Source of the DNA: Paraburkholderia madseniana
Lineage (GTDB): Bacteria > Pseudomonadota > Gammaproteobacteria > Burkholderiales > Burkholderiaceae
Reading direction: 5' to 3'
Assembly: GCF_009690905.1 (NCBI RefSeq)
Contig: NZ_VOSW01000099.1
Coordinates: forward strand, 1 to 34,110
Length of the DNA stretch: 34,110 bases
Made by a program: the position numbers and the translations under genes. The notes beneath the pieces are model-generated. The model ran no database searches. It was not told the DNA's origin and saw only the letters and a program-made list of their open reading frames with translations. Positions 26,544-34,110 of this stretch are shown here, piece after piece; the first letter of the stretch is position 1, and each line of letters starts with the position of its first letter.

Positions 26544-27995
26544 TCATGCCGGCTGAACCGGACCGGCCAGCTTTGCGCCGCAACGCGATTCATCCGCGCA
26601 CAGGGCGCCTAGCGTCGCGACCGCTTTATCGAGCCGCGCCGACCACGGGTATCCATAGTTCAGACGCACACGGTGTCGGAAGGCGCCGTCCGCAGAGAAG
26701 ATAGGTCCGGGCGCGATGCTGATCCCACTGTTAAGCGCAGCCTGGAAGAGCTGTATCGAGTCTACGTGATCCGGTAGCGCCACCCATGTGAAATAACCGC
26801 CGTCAGACCTCGTCGCCATCGTATTGGCCGGGAAGTACCGGCTGATCGCGTCGAGCATCTGCGATTGCTGATGGGCCAATTCGCGACGTAGTTTGTGCAG
26901 GAAACGTTCATAGCCGCCGTGCTCCAGATAGTCGGCGATTGCGCGCTGCGCCGGCATGCTGGCCGATAGCGTGGTCATCCATTTTGCACGTTCCAGCCCG
27001 CCCGCGAACCTTCCGGCTGCCGCCCAGCCGATACGATATCCGGGCGCAAGGCACTTCGCGAACGATCCACAATGGATGACAAGACCTTTCCGGTCGAAGA
27101 ATTTGGCCGGACGCACCGGGTCCGGGCCAAAATGCAGCTCGTTGTAGACGTCATCCTCGATGAGCGGCACGTCGTGTCTGGCGAGCAGATCAACCAGCGC
27201 CTGCTTCCTGGAATCGTCCAGCGTCACCCCGGTCGGATTGTGGAACGAGGTCATGAACCAGCAGGCGCGAACCGGATGTTGCTGCAGCGCCCGCGCGAGC
27301 GCATCCAGATCATGACCCTCCACCGGGTCAACAGGAATCTCCACTACGTTCAGCCTCAGTCGCTCGATAGCCTGCAGCGCTGCATAGAACGTCGGCTTTT
27401 CGATCACGATCACATCGCCTGGAGCGGCGAGCAACTGGGCGCTTAGCGTCAGGGCTTCGAGTGCACCGCTCGTTATGATTATCTCGTCGACGGGCACCGT
27501 CATCCCCGCCATCAGGTAACGCAACGAAATCTGCTGGCGCAATCCTTCGTACCCCGGCGGCAGTCCGTCAACCATGCTGGCCAGGTCCGTTGAACGATTG
27601 ACCTTCGCGCACGACTTTCCGACGCGCGCCATCGGAAACAGCGCAGGGCTCAGGAACGCTGAACCAAGTGGGACAGTCTCGGGCTGCCTGATCGTCTTGA
27701 GGACCTCAAAGACAAGGTCGCTGATATTGACGGTCTTCGGGTCGGTACCCAGCGAGGTCCCGGGCCTTTGCCGCAGTAATTCTCCGGAACTCGGCGACAC
27801 GAAATAGCCTGAACGCGGGCGCGCCTTGATCATGCCCCGATTTTCGAGCAGGTAATAGGCACGAAATACCGTCGCGGGGCTGACACCCCAAGCCTTGCAC
27901 GCCGCGCGAACCGAAGGGATACGCGCGCCGGGTGGCAGATCACCGCGCTTGATGAGCTCACTGAGTTGGTCGGCTAGCCGCTCGTACCGTTTCAA
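26544..27995 (-). CDS. MocR-type transcription factor 1 (GntR winged helix + PLP aminotransferase-like domain)
   Basis: 483 residues. A GntR-type winged helix (about 1-70: PPGARIPSVRAACKAWGVSPATVFRAY) is joined to a fold-type-I aminotransferase-like domain (about 110-470). This has TSGALEAL, FHNPTG, LIEDDVYNEL and the PLP-binding Lys (about 314) in HCGSFAKCLAPG. MocR proteins bind PLP, often with an amino acid or amine, and regulate neighbouring genes. I chose TTG 27995: it has GAGGAG 7 bases upstream, and the product then starts MKRYERLADQL, matching MKRYLQLAAEF of the paralogue at 29864 and giving exactly the same length. The GTG further upstream at 28052 lacks both features. It is divergent from the degenerate EAL gene. 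Confidence 0.9.
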   Translation of the reverse strand: MKRYERLADQLSELIKRGDLPPGARIPSVRAACKAWGVSPATVFRAYYLLENRGMIKARPRSGYFVSPSSGELLRQRPGTSLGTDPKTVNISDLVFEVLKTIRQPETVPLGSAFLSPALFPMARVGKSCAKVNRSTDLASMVDGLPPGYEGLRQQISLRYLMAGMTVPVDEIIITSGALEALTLSAQLLAAPGDVIVIEKPTFYAALQAIERLRLNVVEIPVDPVEGHDLDALARALQQHPVRACWFMTSFHNPTGVTLDDSRKQALVDLLARHDVPLIEDDVYNELHFGPDPVRPAKFFDRKGLVIHCGSFAKCLAPGYRIGWAAAGRFAGGLERAKWMTTLSASMPAQRAIADYLEHGGYERFLHKLRRELAHQQSQMLDAISRYFPANTMATRSDGGYFTWVALPDHVDSIQLFQAALNSGISIAPGPIFSADGAFRHRVRLNYGYPWSARLDKAVATLGALCADESRCGAKLAGPVQPA

Positions 27996-28078
27996 CCTGT
28001 ACTCCTCACAGATAACACCGTTGCGGGCGTCGCACTCGCCCTGGTAGCGCACACACTCAACGTTAGAAGAATGCCACT

Positions 28079-28091
28079 TATCAATCTGATA
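28079..28091. promoter_or_regulatory. Dyad TATCA-N3-TGATA between MocR 1 and the degenerate EAL gene
   Basis: TATCAATCTGATA (5-bp arms, 3-base centre) lies in the 246-base divergent gap, 84 bases from the MocR start and 151 from the EAL start. A second palindrome, CGCGTACGCG, is at 28180-28189. Either could be the MocR operator or a promoter element; MocR regulators commonly act on a divergent gene. No binding motif is known to me for this subgroup. Confidence 0.3.
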
Positions 28092-28241
28092 CGGCCTTTC
28101 TTTTGCAATCTGCGTCTATTGCGGACGCGCACACGCTGGCAAAGTGCGGCGCAGACAGTTTCCACTTCTTTCGATGTTTCGCGTACGCGTAGCGGGCCAA
28201 TCGATAGCGATTTTTAAGCCGAATTTTTTAACGATAAATCA

Positions 28242-29798
28242 ATGGCATTTGGGTTCCCGGTATCAACCACGAGATGCAGCGCGTTCATCGCGCTCCGTCG
28301 GGCCTGGAGACGAGGTATGGCAGTCGTACTCGTCACCTGCGCAGGCACCTCACTCGCGGTTGCAGGTCCGGCCGACACTGGTTCCAGTCGCAGTCTTACG
28401 TTTGAACGCAACGTCTGGCAACAACTGACGGACTGGCTTGCTGGTCCACCAGCGCCCCCGATTCGCTTCGGCTCAGCCTGCGCGTCCATTGCGCAGTTGC
28501 CCGCTATTCCCGCCGCCCTTGCCGGACCGGTTGCTGGCCCGATGCCTGTACTGGTTAATACTTGCGATTCGCTGGACGACACGCGTGGCGAGGCCACCGG
28601 CACCGATGCTGCGATGGCCAGTTCGGGGCCGAACGTTGTGACGCTGCTTAGGGAACTGCGGTGGCAAATCAGCGACCACGCGGCGGCAGAACGAAACGGG
28701 CTTCTGGCCTCTGACGCAGTGACCGCTACCGCGTCGCGGGTCGACCGCGCAGAGCAGTCGCCGGAACCACCAGCGATGTCGACCCCGGATTGCTCATTGG
28801 GTAGGGGTTGTGAAACGCGAGCGGTCTCGCCTTCGATCGGCGCCGACACACTCGTCTCGGTGCAGCCTTCGGCGAGCACTGCTACGCAGCGCATCTCAGT
28901 ATGGACCATATTTGGATTTATATTGTGGCCGATCCTGGTGGTGGTCCTGGTCGTTGTTGTCAGTTGGGCTCTCAAAAGCTGGTTTCGCTACGACAAGTCC
29001 CTGCTGCGTGCAGCGCGTGCAGGGCTGCGTCGTGGCCGGTTCCATGTTGAGTATCAACCTGTCGTTGGCGTGCGGCGGGCCAGGTGTGTCGGCGTCGAAG
29101 CGTTGTTGCGATGGGACGACCAGAAGTACGGCGCGCTGGGCCCGGCTCACTATATGGAGTTCATTGAGAACAGTAGTTTGATCGGACCGATGACGCGATT
29201 CGTCCTGTCGCGTGCTGCTCAGGAGCTGCGGGAAATCGGCGCTCCGAAATCGCTCTACCTGGGCGTTACCGCTCCCGCGTCTTACCTGGTAAGTTCCGCG
29301 TTCATCGCGGACCTGGGTGACGTTGACTCCCTCGGTCTTCCACCGCTAATACTGAAGATCGGGGCAGGCAGCGCGAGGAAGTTCAGAAAACGTCTCATTC
29401 CGATGATGGCACAGGCGCGTGATAAAGGAATGCGTTTTGCCCTGTCGGGCGTGCGTCCCACTGACGTCGGATTTGAACTGCCTGCAGACATGACCTTTGA
29501 GATGGTGAAGATTGACAGGGACGTGCTGGGAATGGATCCCGATGAGCGCACGAAACAGATCAATGCGTTGACGTGCATGGGCCATGACATGGGCGCCGTG
29601 GTCGTGGTCGAAGGCGTTGAGAATGCGGCGCATCACAGCATCGCGCGGGCAAGCCGGGCTGAATTCGGTCAAGGTTTCTTCTACAGCCGTGCACTCGGCG
29701 CCAGCCAGCTGAAGGCATTTTTCCAGACCGCCAACGCCCCGTCCTCAAAGCCGGCTGGAGCTGCAACCGTGCTCGGCTGGCGGGTCCGAAATTTCTAG
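28242..29798 (+). CDS. Membrane protein with degenerate EAL domain and Cys-containing periplasmic domain
   Basis: 518 residues from ATG 28242; ATG 28317 has the better ribosome site (GGAG 7 bases upstream) and would give 493. A signal anchor (AVVLVTCAGTSLAVA) leads into a ~175-residue periplasmic region with Cys at about 80, 108, 184 and 190. A strong helix follows (about 217-245), then a cytoplasmic EAL-like domain, about 255-500. EAL itself survives (VGVEALLRW), as do VKIDRD, VVVEGVEN and GQGFFYS. However, the Asn motif reads LGVTAPASYL, the LELTE motif reads LKIGAG, and the DDFGTG loop reads SGVRPTD. Loss of these metal and loop residues predicts no phosphodiesterase activity; it may bind c-di-GMP or a partner. 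The EAL part is visibly related to that of the gene at 23618. The layout recalls CSS-type EAL sensors, without a literal CSS motif. Confidence 0.9.
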   Translation: MAFGFPVSTTRCSAFIALRRAWRRGMAVVLVTCAGTSLAVAGPADTGSSRSLTFERNVWQQLTDWLAGPPAPPIRFGSACASIAQLPAIPAALAGPVAGPMPVLVNTCDSLDDTRGEATGTDAAMASSGPNVVTLLRELRWQISDHAAAERNGLLASDAVTATASRVDRAEQSPEPPAMSTPDCSLGRGCETRAVSPSIGADTLVSVQPSASTATQRISVWTIFGFILWPILVVVLVVVVSWALKSWFRYDKSLLRAARAGLRRGRFHVEYQPVVGVRRARCVGVEALLRWDDQKYGALGPAHYMEFIENSSLIGPMTRFVLSRAAQELREIGAPKSLYLGVTAPASYLVSSAFIADLGDVDSLGLPPLILKIGAGSARKFRKRLIPMMAQARDKGMRFALSGVRPTDVGFELPADMTFEMVKIDRDVLGMDPDERTKQINALTCMGHDMGAVVVVEGVENAAHHSIARASRAEFGQGFFYSRALGASQLKAFFQTANAPSSKPAGAATVLGWRVRNF

Positions 29799-29863
29799 AT
29801 GAGGCATTCCGCCCGCAACCGGAGCAGCTCGGGACAACTCTACTTAATTAGCATGACATAATA

Positions 29864-31315
29864 ATGAAGCGCTATCTTCAACTGGCGGCAGAGTTCGAAA
29901 ACCTGATTGCGAACGGTACGCTTGAGTCCGGCGTGCGGCTCCCGTCGGTGCGCCAGGCGAGCAGTTCGTACCGCGTCAGCCCTTCAACGGTTTTCCAGGC
30001 TTACTACACGCTCGAACGACGAGGCCTGATCGTAGCAAGACCTCGGTCGGGTTATTTCATTGCAAGTCGGCCTGCGCTAACGAAATCACTGGCGATTGTT
30101 TCAAAGCGAAGTATTGACGAGGCTGATGGCGACAGCTTGGTTATCCGCTTCATGAAGGCTCAACGTCGATGCGCGCATCCGGGGCTTGGCTCTTCGGAGC
30201 CAAGTGCCCAGCTGTTCCCGTTTGGCCGGATCTCGCGCTCGTTGACTGCGGCAACCCGGAGGATGGCGAGTTCCCGGAATGCCTTGTCGGCGGGAAAGGC
30301 GGAAGCAGATCTGCGTCGCCAGATCGCCCTGCGCTACATTGTCACAGGTGTTACCGTTCCAATCGATGAGGTTGTTGTGACGAGCGGCGCGCTCGATGCA
30401 CTGATACTGTGTCTGCAGGTTCTGACGCGGCCTGGCGACACCATCGCAATAGAACGACCCGCTTTCCATGCTGTGCAAGATGCGGTTCAGCGCCTGCATC
30501 TGAAGGCCGTGGAAATCCCTGTCGATCCACACCGTGGACTCGACCTCGGCGCATTAGCGGAGGCGCTGCGGCAGCATCCGGTACGGGCTTGCTGGTTTAT
30601 GACAACGCTGCACCAGCCTACCGGCGCGACGCTCTCCGATGAACGGAAGGAGGCGCTCGTGAGGTTGCTGGCAAAACATGGCGTGCCGCTAATCGAGGAC
30701 GACGTATTCCGCGAACTGCATTTTGGCTTGACGCCCGCGTATCCGGCGAAGCGCTTCGATTCTAACGGCCTCGTGCTGCACTGCGGTTCGTTTTCGAAGA
30801 GCCTTGCGCCTGGACTGCGCCTCGGTTGGGTAGCGGCGGGGCGATATGCCGCGAGAATTGAGCACGCGCGTTGGCTGACGATGGCCCCGGCATCTGTGCC
30901 CGTGCAATGCGCAATTGCCGACTACCTTGAGCATGGGGACTACGACCGGCTTCTACGCAAACTGCGTCGCGAACTGGCGTCCCTTCAGACCCGGATGGTG
31001 GCCGCGGTCGTCAGGTACTTCCCCCAAGGGACATTAGTGGTGCGGCCGCCGGGCGGATTCTTTCTATGGGTGGAACTTCCAGAAGGAGTCGAGGCAGTGC
31101 AGTTGTTCGAGATGGCGGAAGCGCACGAAATCGCGATAGCACCCGGTGCAATCTTTTCATGCAGCCGCGAATTTCGCCGTCACATCCGGCTTAACTATGG
31201 CCGTCCGTGGACCCCGGACGTTGAAAAGGAGATGCACACTTTGGGCATGCTGGCCAGGCGAGCATTGGCTGAGCAAGGGACAGCCCAGCATACTGGGCGC
31301 GAAGGAGCGGATTAA
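29864..31315 (+). CDS. MocR-type transcription factor 2 (GntR winged helix + PLP aminotransferase-like domain)
   Basis: 483 residues, the same length as MocR 1. The winged helix (ESGVRLPSVRQASSSYRVSPSTVFQAY) is followed by the aminotransferase-like domain with VTSGALDAL, LHQPTG, LIEDDVFRELHFG and the PLP Lys (about 312) in HCGSFSKSLAPG. By eye the two proteins agree at well over half of positions in the C-terminal domain (e.g. QHPVRACWFMT, IADYLEHG), so they are paralogues from a duplication. It lies 65 bases after the degenerate EAL gene in the same direction. ATG 29864 has no clear ribosome site (AT-rich CATGACATAATA precedes it), so expression may be weak or leaderless from a local promoter. 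Confidence 0.9.
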   Translation: MKRYLQLAAEFENLIANGTLESGVRLPSVRQASSSYRVSPSTVFQAYYTLERRGLIVARPRSGYFIASRPALTKSLAIVSKRSIDEADGDSLVIRFMKAQRRCAHPGLGSSEPSAQLFPFGRISRSLTAATRRMASSRNALSAGKAEADLRRQIALRYIVTGVTVPIDEVVVTSGALDALILCLQVLTRPGDTIAIERPAFHAVQDAVQRLHLKAVEIPVDPHRGLDLGALAEALRQHPVRACWFMTTLHQPTGATLSDERKEALVRLLAKHGVPLIEDDVFRELHFGLTPAYPAKRFDSNGLVLHCGSFSKSLAPGLRLGWVAAGRYAARIEHARWLTMAPASVPVQCAIADYLEHGDYDRLLRKLRRELASLQTRMVAAVVRYFPQGTLVVRPPGGFFLWVELPEGVEAVQLFEMAEAHEIAIAPGAIFSCSREFRRHIRLNYGRPWTPDVEKEMHTLGMLARRALAEQGTAQHTGREGAD

Positions 31316-31398
31316 ATAGCAACGATGAGCCATGATTGAAGGCGGTGCCAGCTGGAGCGGAGAGCATCCGGGGCCGCCTGCGACCCGCGTCTGGCGGC

Positions 31399-31554
31399 AG
31401 CCGGCCGAGGCTGTGTGAAAACGCACGCTGAACGCGGCGTTGTGGAAAATCGACCCTTCAGATCGCGCCGTATCGGCCTGGCAGCAACTCGGGAAGGGTA
31501 GAGCGACACCCGAAAATCGGGTACTTTTGCGTTTTCACACAGGCTCGGCCGGCT
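31399..31554. mobile_element. 156-bp MITE-like element with 27-bp inverted ends
   Basis: The ends 31399-31425 and 31528-31554 are inverted repeats with one mismatch in 27 (core GGCTGTGTGAAAACGCA on the left). The 102-base interior contains no gene. It lies just before the IS5-type remnant, but its ends are unrelated to the other MITE-like element at 23286. No target duplication is evident. Confidence 0.65.
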
Positions 31555-31654
31555 ACAGACGTTGGCCCGCGGCGTTGTTGAATAAATTGATCTTCCAGCC
31601 CGAGGGCGCGCGATCTGGCAATGATCCGCGGTGATTTCACTTGCAGAAGAGCCA

Positions 31655-32275
31655 ATGCCGTACAAACGCAATCAGAGCCTTCGTCACAAGATTGAAAAAG
31701 CGCATTAGAAGGTGACCAACTGGCCCGAATATAACGAAGCGTTGCGCCAACGTGGCGATATCACGATTTGGTTCACCGAAGAGGCGCTCGCCGCATGGCG
31801 CCCCGCCAAGACCGGAGCCAGTGGCAGGCCGCAGGAATATTCCGATCTCGCCATAGAAACCGCCTTGTTCATCCGCCAGGTCTTTCATCTGCCGCTACGC
31901 CAGACCGAAGGTTTCATGAACTCGCTTAGCCGCATCATGAAGGCCACCATCAGCATTCCCGACTACAGCAGAATTTCCAAGCGAGATCACCCGGCGTGGT
32001 GAGCTCGCAGGCAAGAACTTGATGGTGTTCGTCGATCGCAAGATGGAGTTTGCGCCAGGTCCGGGGAGCCGGAACATCATGCTTCTCCTGATGCCATTCA
32101 TCTTTACCGTAGCCCTTGAGTCCGGTGGAATCAACGATCACGAGGCTACCCGGGTCCACCGCCTGGCTCAGGACGTGCATGGGTATTGAAATGCTGGTTC
32201 AGAACAGCTTGCGAAACCGGCTCGCCATCGTAGGCGCGGTCACCGATAAAGGTCTCAAACGGGGTGACAATTTGG
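31655..32275. pseudogene. Scrambled IS5-family transposase remnant
   Basis: The left end with GTTGTTGAATAAATT (about 31573) is typical of this IS group. ATG 31655 starts MPYKRNQSLRHKIEKAH on the plus strand and hits an in-frame TAG at 31706. The frame then continues as TNWPEYNEALRQRGD through SIPDYSRISKR to about 31980. The next block, HVLSQAVDPGSLVIVDSTG through LHLAIDEHHQVLACELTTP, is on the minus strand (about 32177 down to 31988). A further block (FETFIGDRAYDGEPVSQAV, about 32260 down to 32195), normally downstream of it, is also on the minus strand, in a shifted frame and on the wrong side. The gene is broken by a stop, an inversion and a reordering, and cannot be active. Confidence 0.8.
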
Positions 32276-32456
32276 GGTGAGCAGTTCCGCCACGGCCGAG
32301 GGCACCCGTGCCACGTTCACGCTTTGCGCCGCGTGGCGAATGACGCAAAATGGGCACTTGGTCTTGCCGGTCTTCGAATTATCGCGAGCGCGCTCGCGTG
32401 TGCCGCAAACGTCACGCCGGACAAGGAAGCGAAGCGAATCAAGAGGAGGAGGCCGT

Positions 32457-33671
32457 ATGCTCGATATCGCAGCCGAGATCGCGAAGTTCAATAGCGGCCG
32501 GGACGCCGAGCGCCTGAACATGAAGTACCAGCGCATGCGCACGTCGCCGTTTATCTTTCTGCGCGGCACCTGTCACCTCTTCTACAAGCGCTTGCCTTCT
32601 GGCGGCGTGCTCGAAGCGTCGCCGCGTACTTGGGTCTGCGGCGACATGCATCTGGAGAACTTCGGCAGTTACAAGGGCGACAACCGGCTTGTCTATTTCG
32701 ACATCAACGACTTCGACGAGGCCTGCCTTGCACCGAGCCTGTACGAAATCGTCCGCTTGCTGACAAGTGTGCTCGTCGCCGCTGCGGATCTGCGCCTCAG
32801 CCGGGCAGAGGCGCTTGCGCTGTGCCATACGGCGGTCGATGCTTACAGTGCGGCGCTGCTCTTCGGCAAAACCCGCTGGATCGAAGAGGAAACGGCGGAG
32901 GGCATGGTTCGCGAGCTGTTCGACGGTTTGCACAAGCGTTCGCGAGTCGACCATTTGAATCGGCGCGCCGAACTGAGGGGCAAGATGCGCGTCTTGCGGC
33001 TCGATGGAAAGAAGGCACTGCCGGTAGGCGAAAAAGTGCGTGTCGACGTGACTGCCTTCATGGCCGAATTTGCCGCCCGCCAGGACAACCCGGACTTCTA
33101 CAAAATGATCGACGTAGCTCGGCGAATTGCCGGAACCGGCAGTCTCGGCGTCGATCGTTACGTGATCCTGGTCGAGGGTAAGGGATCGCCCGACGGCAAC
33201 TATCTGCTCGACATGAAAGAGGCGTTGCCCTCGGCGGTGAGCCCACATGTGAAGGCGCCGCAGCCACGCTGGGATACCGAGTCAGCGCGCGTGGTCGCGG
33301 TCCAGCAGCGCGCTCAGGCGGTTTCACAAGCCTTTCTGCATGCTGTTGAGTTCAACAAGCGATCCTATGTGTTGCGCGGCCTGCAGCCCTCGGAGGATCG
33401 TGTCGCGTTGGGCAACTGGAACGGCAAGTTGCCCCGGCTCGAAACGGTCGTCAACAACATGGCGGAACTGAGCGCGTGGGCGCAGTTGCGCTCCGGCGGT
33501 CGCCAGGGATCGGCGATCGCTGACGAGCTCATCGAGTTTGGAAGCAGCAACCATTGGCAGATGCCATTGATCGAACTCGCCGTGCAATGCGAAGCCCAAG
33601 TCACGGCTGACTGGCGCGCGTACTGCGAAGCCTACGATCGCGGTGGGTTCGGCGCGCAGGCGAAGAGCTAG
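32457..33671 (+). CDS. DUF2252 family protein (404 aa), kinase-like motifs
   Basis: 404 cytoplasmic residues of the DUF2252 family. Landmarks are FLRGTCHLFYKRL (about 33), CGDMHLENFGSY (about 60-71) and LVYFDINDFDEA (about 78-89). GDxHxxN followed by a DxND-type acidic motif mirrors the catalytic and metal-binding loops of aminoglycoside-phosphotransferase/protein-kinase-like folds. ATP-dependent phosphotransfer is therefore plausible, but the substrate is unknown. ATG 32457 has GAGGAGGAGG just upstream and is firm; the frame's upstream extension to 32277 runs into the IS remnant and is rejected. The gene stands alone between IS remnants. Confidence 0.88.
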   Translation: MLDIAAEIAKFNSGRDAERLNMKYQRMRTSPFIFLRGTCHLFYKRLPSGGVLEASPRTWVCGDMHLENFGSYKGDNRLVYFDINDFDEACLAPSLYEIVRLLTSVLVAAADLRLSRAEALALCHTAVDAYSAALLFGKTRWIEEETAEGMVRELFDGLHKRSRVDHLNRRAELRGKMRVLRLDGKKALPVGEKVRVDVTAFMAEFAARQDNPDFYKMIDVARRIAGTGSLGVDRYVILVEGKGSPDGNYLLDMKEALPSAVSPHVKAPQPRWDTESARVVAVQQRAQAVSQAFLHAVEFNKRSYVLRGLQPSEDRVALGNWNGKLPRLETVVNNMAELSAWAQLRSGGRQGSAIADELIEFGSSNHWQMPLIELAVQCEAQVTADWRAYCEAYDRGGFGAQAKS

Positions 33672-33672
33672 G

Positions 33673-33694
33673 CGGCGCCGCAAGCCGGGCGCCG
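33673..33694 (+). terminator. Possible hairpin after the DUF2252 gene
   Basis: A 7-bp perfect GC stem (CGGCGCC with GGCGCCG) and 8-base loop begin 2 bases after the stop codon. There is no T tract, so this is a weak candidate. Confidence 0.35.
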
Positions 33695-33984
33695 GGAACG
33701 ATGCGTCCATGATTCAGGCTCAGGCGCCCGCGCCTGGTGCACAGCATCGCGCTCTTCCGCAGACCGCCGGATCTCGGGCTCGCCATCACGTACGAATCGT
33801 GGTGCAGCGGTACGCAAACTCAAACCCTCGTCCGGCACGAAGAAGCAACGCACATTCACCCGAGCCGACCTGAACCAGGCAATCGTGCAGATCGCGCAGC
33901 AGTCGAAGACACCTTCAACACTTGGCCAACGGTCTGCACGCACTCGCTGAACGGACTGACACGCGCTGCCCGTTCAAGGCTGTC
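33695..33984. other. Intergenic, no gene seen
   Basis: About 290 bases between the DUF2252 gene and the IS3-type end. Short open frames on both strands lack ribosome sites and recognisable products. Confidence 0.4.
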
Positions 33985-34110
33985 TGAAGTTGACCCAGAA
34001 AAACGGACATCTATCCTTTGGAGAAGGAGGTGCCGATTATGGGCAAGCATCGTACCCCGTACCCGGCGGAATTCCGGGCGCAAATGGTCGAGCTGGTGAA
34101 GGCTGGACGC
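33985..34110 (+). mobile_element. Left end of an IS3-type insertion sequence, cut by the window edge
   Basis: From about 33985 the sequence TGAAGTTGACCCAGAAAAAC has the look of an IS3-group end, directly followed by a strong ribosome site and a transposase OrfA start. The exact outer boundary cannot be fixed without the right end. Confidence 0.6.
34039..34110 (+). CDS. IS3-type transposase OrfA, first 24 codons only
   Basis: ATG 34039 is preceded by GGAGG 8 bases upstream. The visible peptide MGKHRTPYPAEFRAQMVELV followed by KAGR is the start of the helix-turn-helix OrfA of IS3-group elements (the YPAEFRAQMVELVKAGR block is very common). It runs off the right edge in frame, so whether it is intact cannot be judged. 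Confidence 0.82.
   Translation, partial: MGKHRTPYPAEFRAQMVELVKAGR

Noticed and set aside
26544..31315. MocR genes as metabolic aminotransferases
   Set aside because: Both begin with an intact GntR-type winged helix, so regulators are the better call despite the PLP Lys.

Overview
The window looks like a chromosomal accessory region of a Burkholderiaceae bacterium, most likely Paraburkholderia, Caballeronia or Burkholderia. Supporting this are high GC, strong third-position GC codon use, a LecB/Bcl-type lectin, an ArnT-like glycosyltransferase, MocR-type regulators and several decayed insertion sequences. I see no tRNA, rRNA, CRISPR array or complete prophage. Assignments rest on motif recognition by eye; no database search was run.

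Layout. 1-2738: 3' part of a type Va autotransporter. 2817-5816 (minus): a stand-alone NRPS-like adenylation/carrier/thioester-reductase enzyme, convergent with the autotransporter. 6002-6259: a small unknown gene. 6260-9583 (minus) and 9918-10571 (plus): a divergent pair of a hybrid histidine kinase (PAS-HisKA-HATPase-REC-Hpt) and an RcsB-like response regulator. 10798-12814: an exported protein with one CxxCH haem motif, then a small lipoprotein. 12960-13922: a small unknown gene and an endolysin of the phage lambda R type with no phage around it. 13972-14730 (minus): aquaporin. 15056-16816 (minus): an ArnT/PMT-family membrane glycosyltransferase. 17592-20842: exported or membrane hypotheticals, including one LprI-type protein and a micro-ORF with a single Asp-box. 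21050-22084 (minus): a two-domain lectin (beta-trefoil-like N-terminus, 24-Asn linker, LecB-type C-terminus). 22706-23458: an IS4-type transposase remnant and a 173-bp MITE-like element. 23618-31315: a cyclic-di-GMP/MocR island. 31399-32275: a second MITE-like element and a scrambled IS5-type remnant. 32457-33671: a DUF2252 protein. 34039-end: the start of an IS3-type transposase.

The most coherent candidate system is 23618-31315. An apparently active EAL phosphodiesterase is translationally coupled to a GAF-PAS-PAS diguanylate cyclase. Next to it lie two equal-length MocR (GntR-aminotransferase) paralogues and a second EAL protein whose catalytic motifs are lost and which carries a Cys-containing periplasmic domain. 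This looks like a duplicated EAL+MocR unit in which one EAL became a receptor. It would link a PLP/amino-acid-type signal to c-di-GMP turnover, but that link is inference. The lectin just upstream and the autotransporter at the left edge are adhesion-type outputs of the sort c-di-GMP often controls; nothing in the sequence proves a connection.

Other notable items are the orphan A-T-R enzyme, which is predicted to release an amino aldehyde or alcohol and has no partner biosynthetic genes nearby, and the lectin's perfect trinucleotide repeat.
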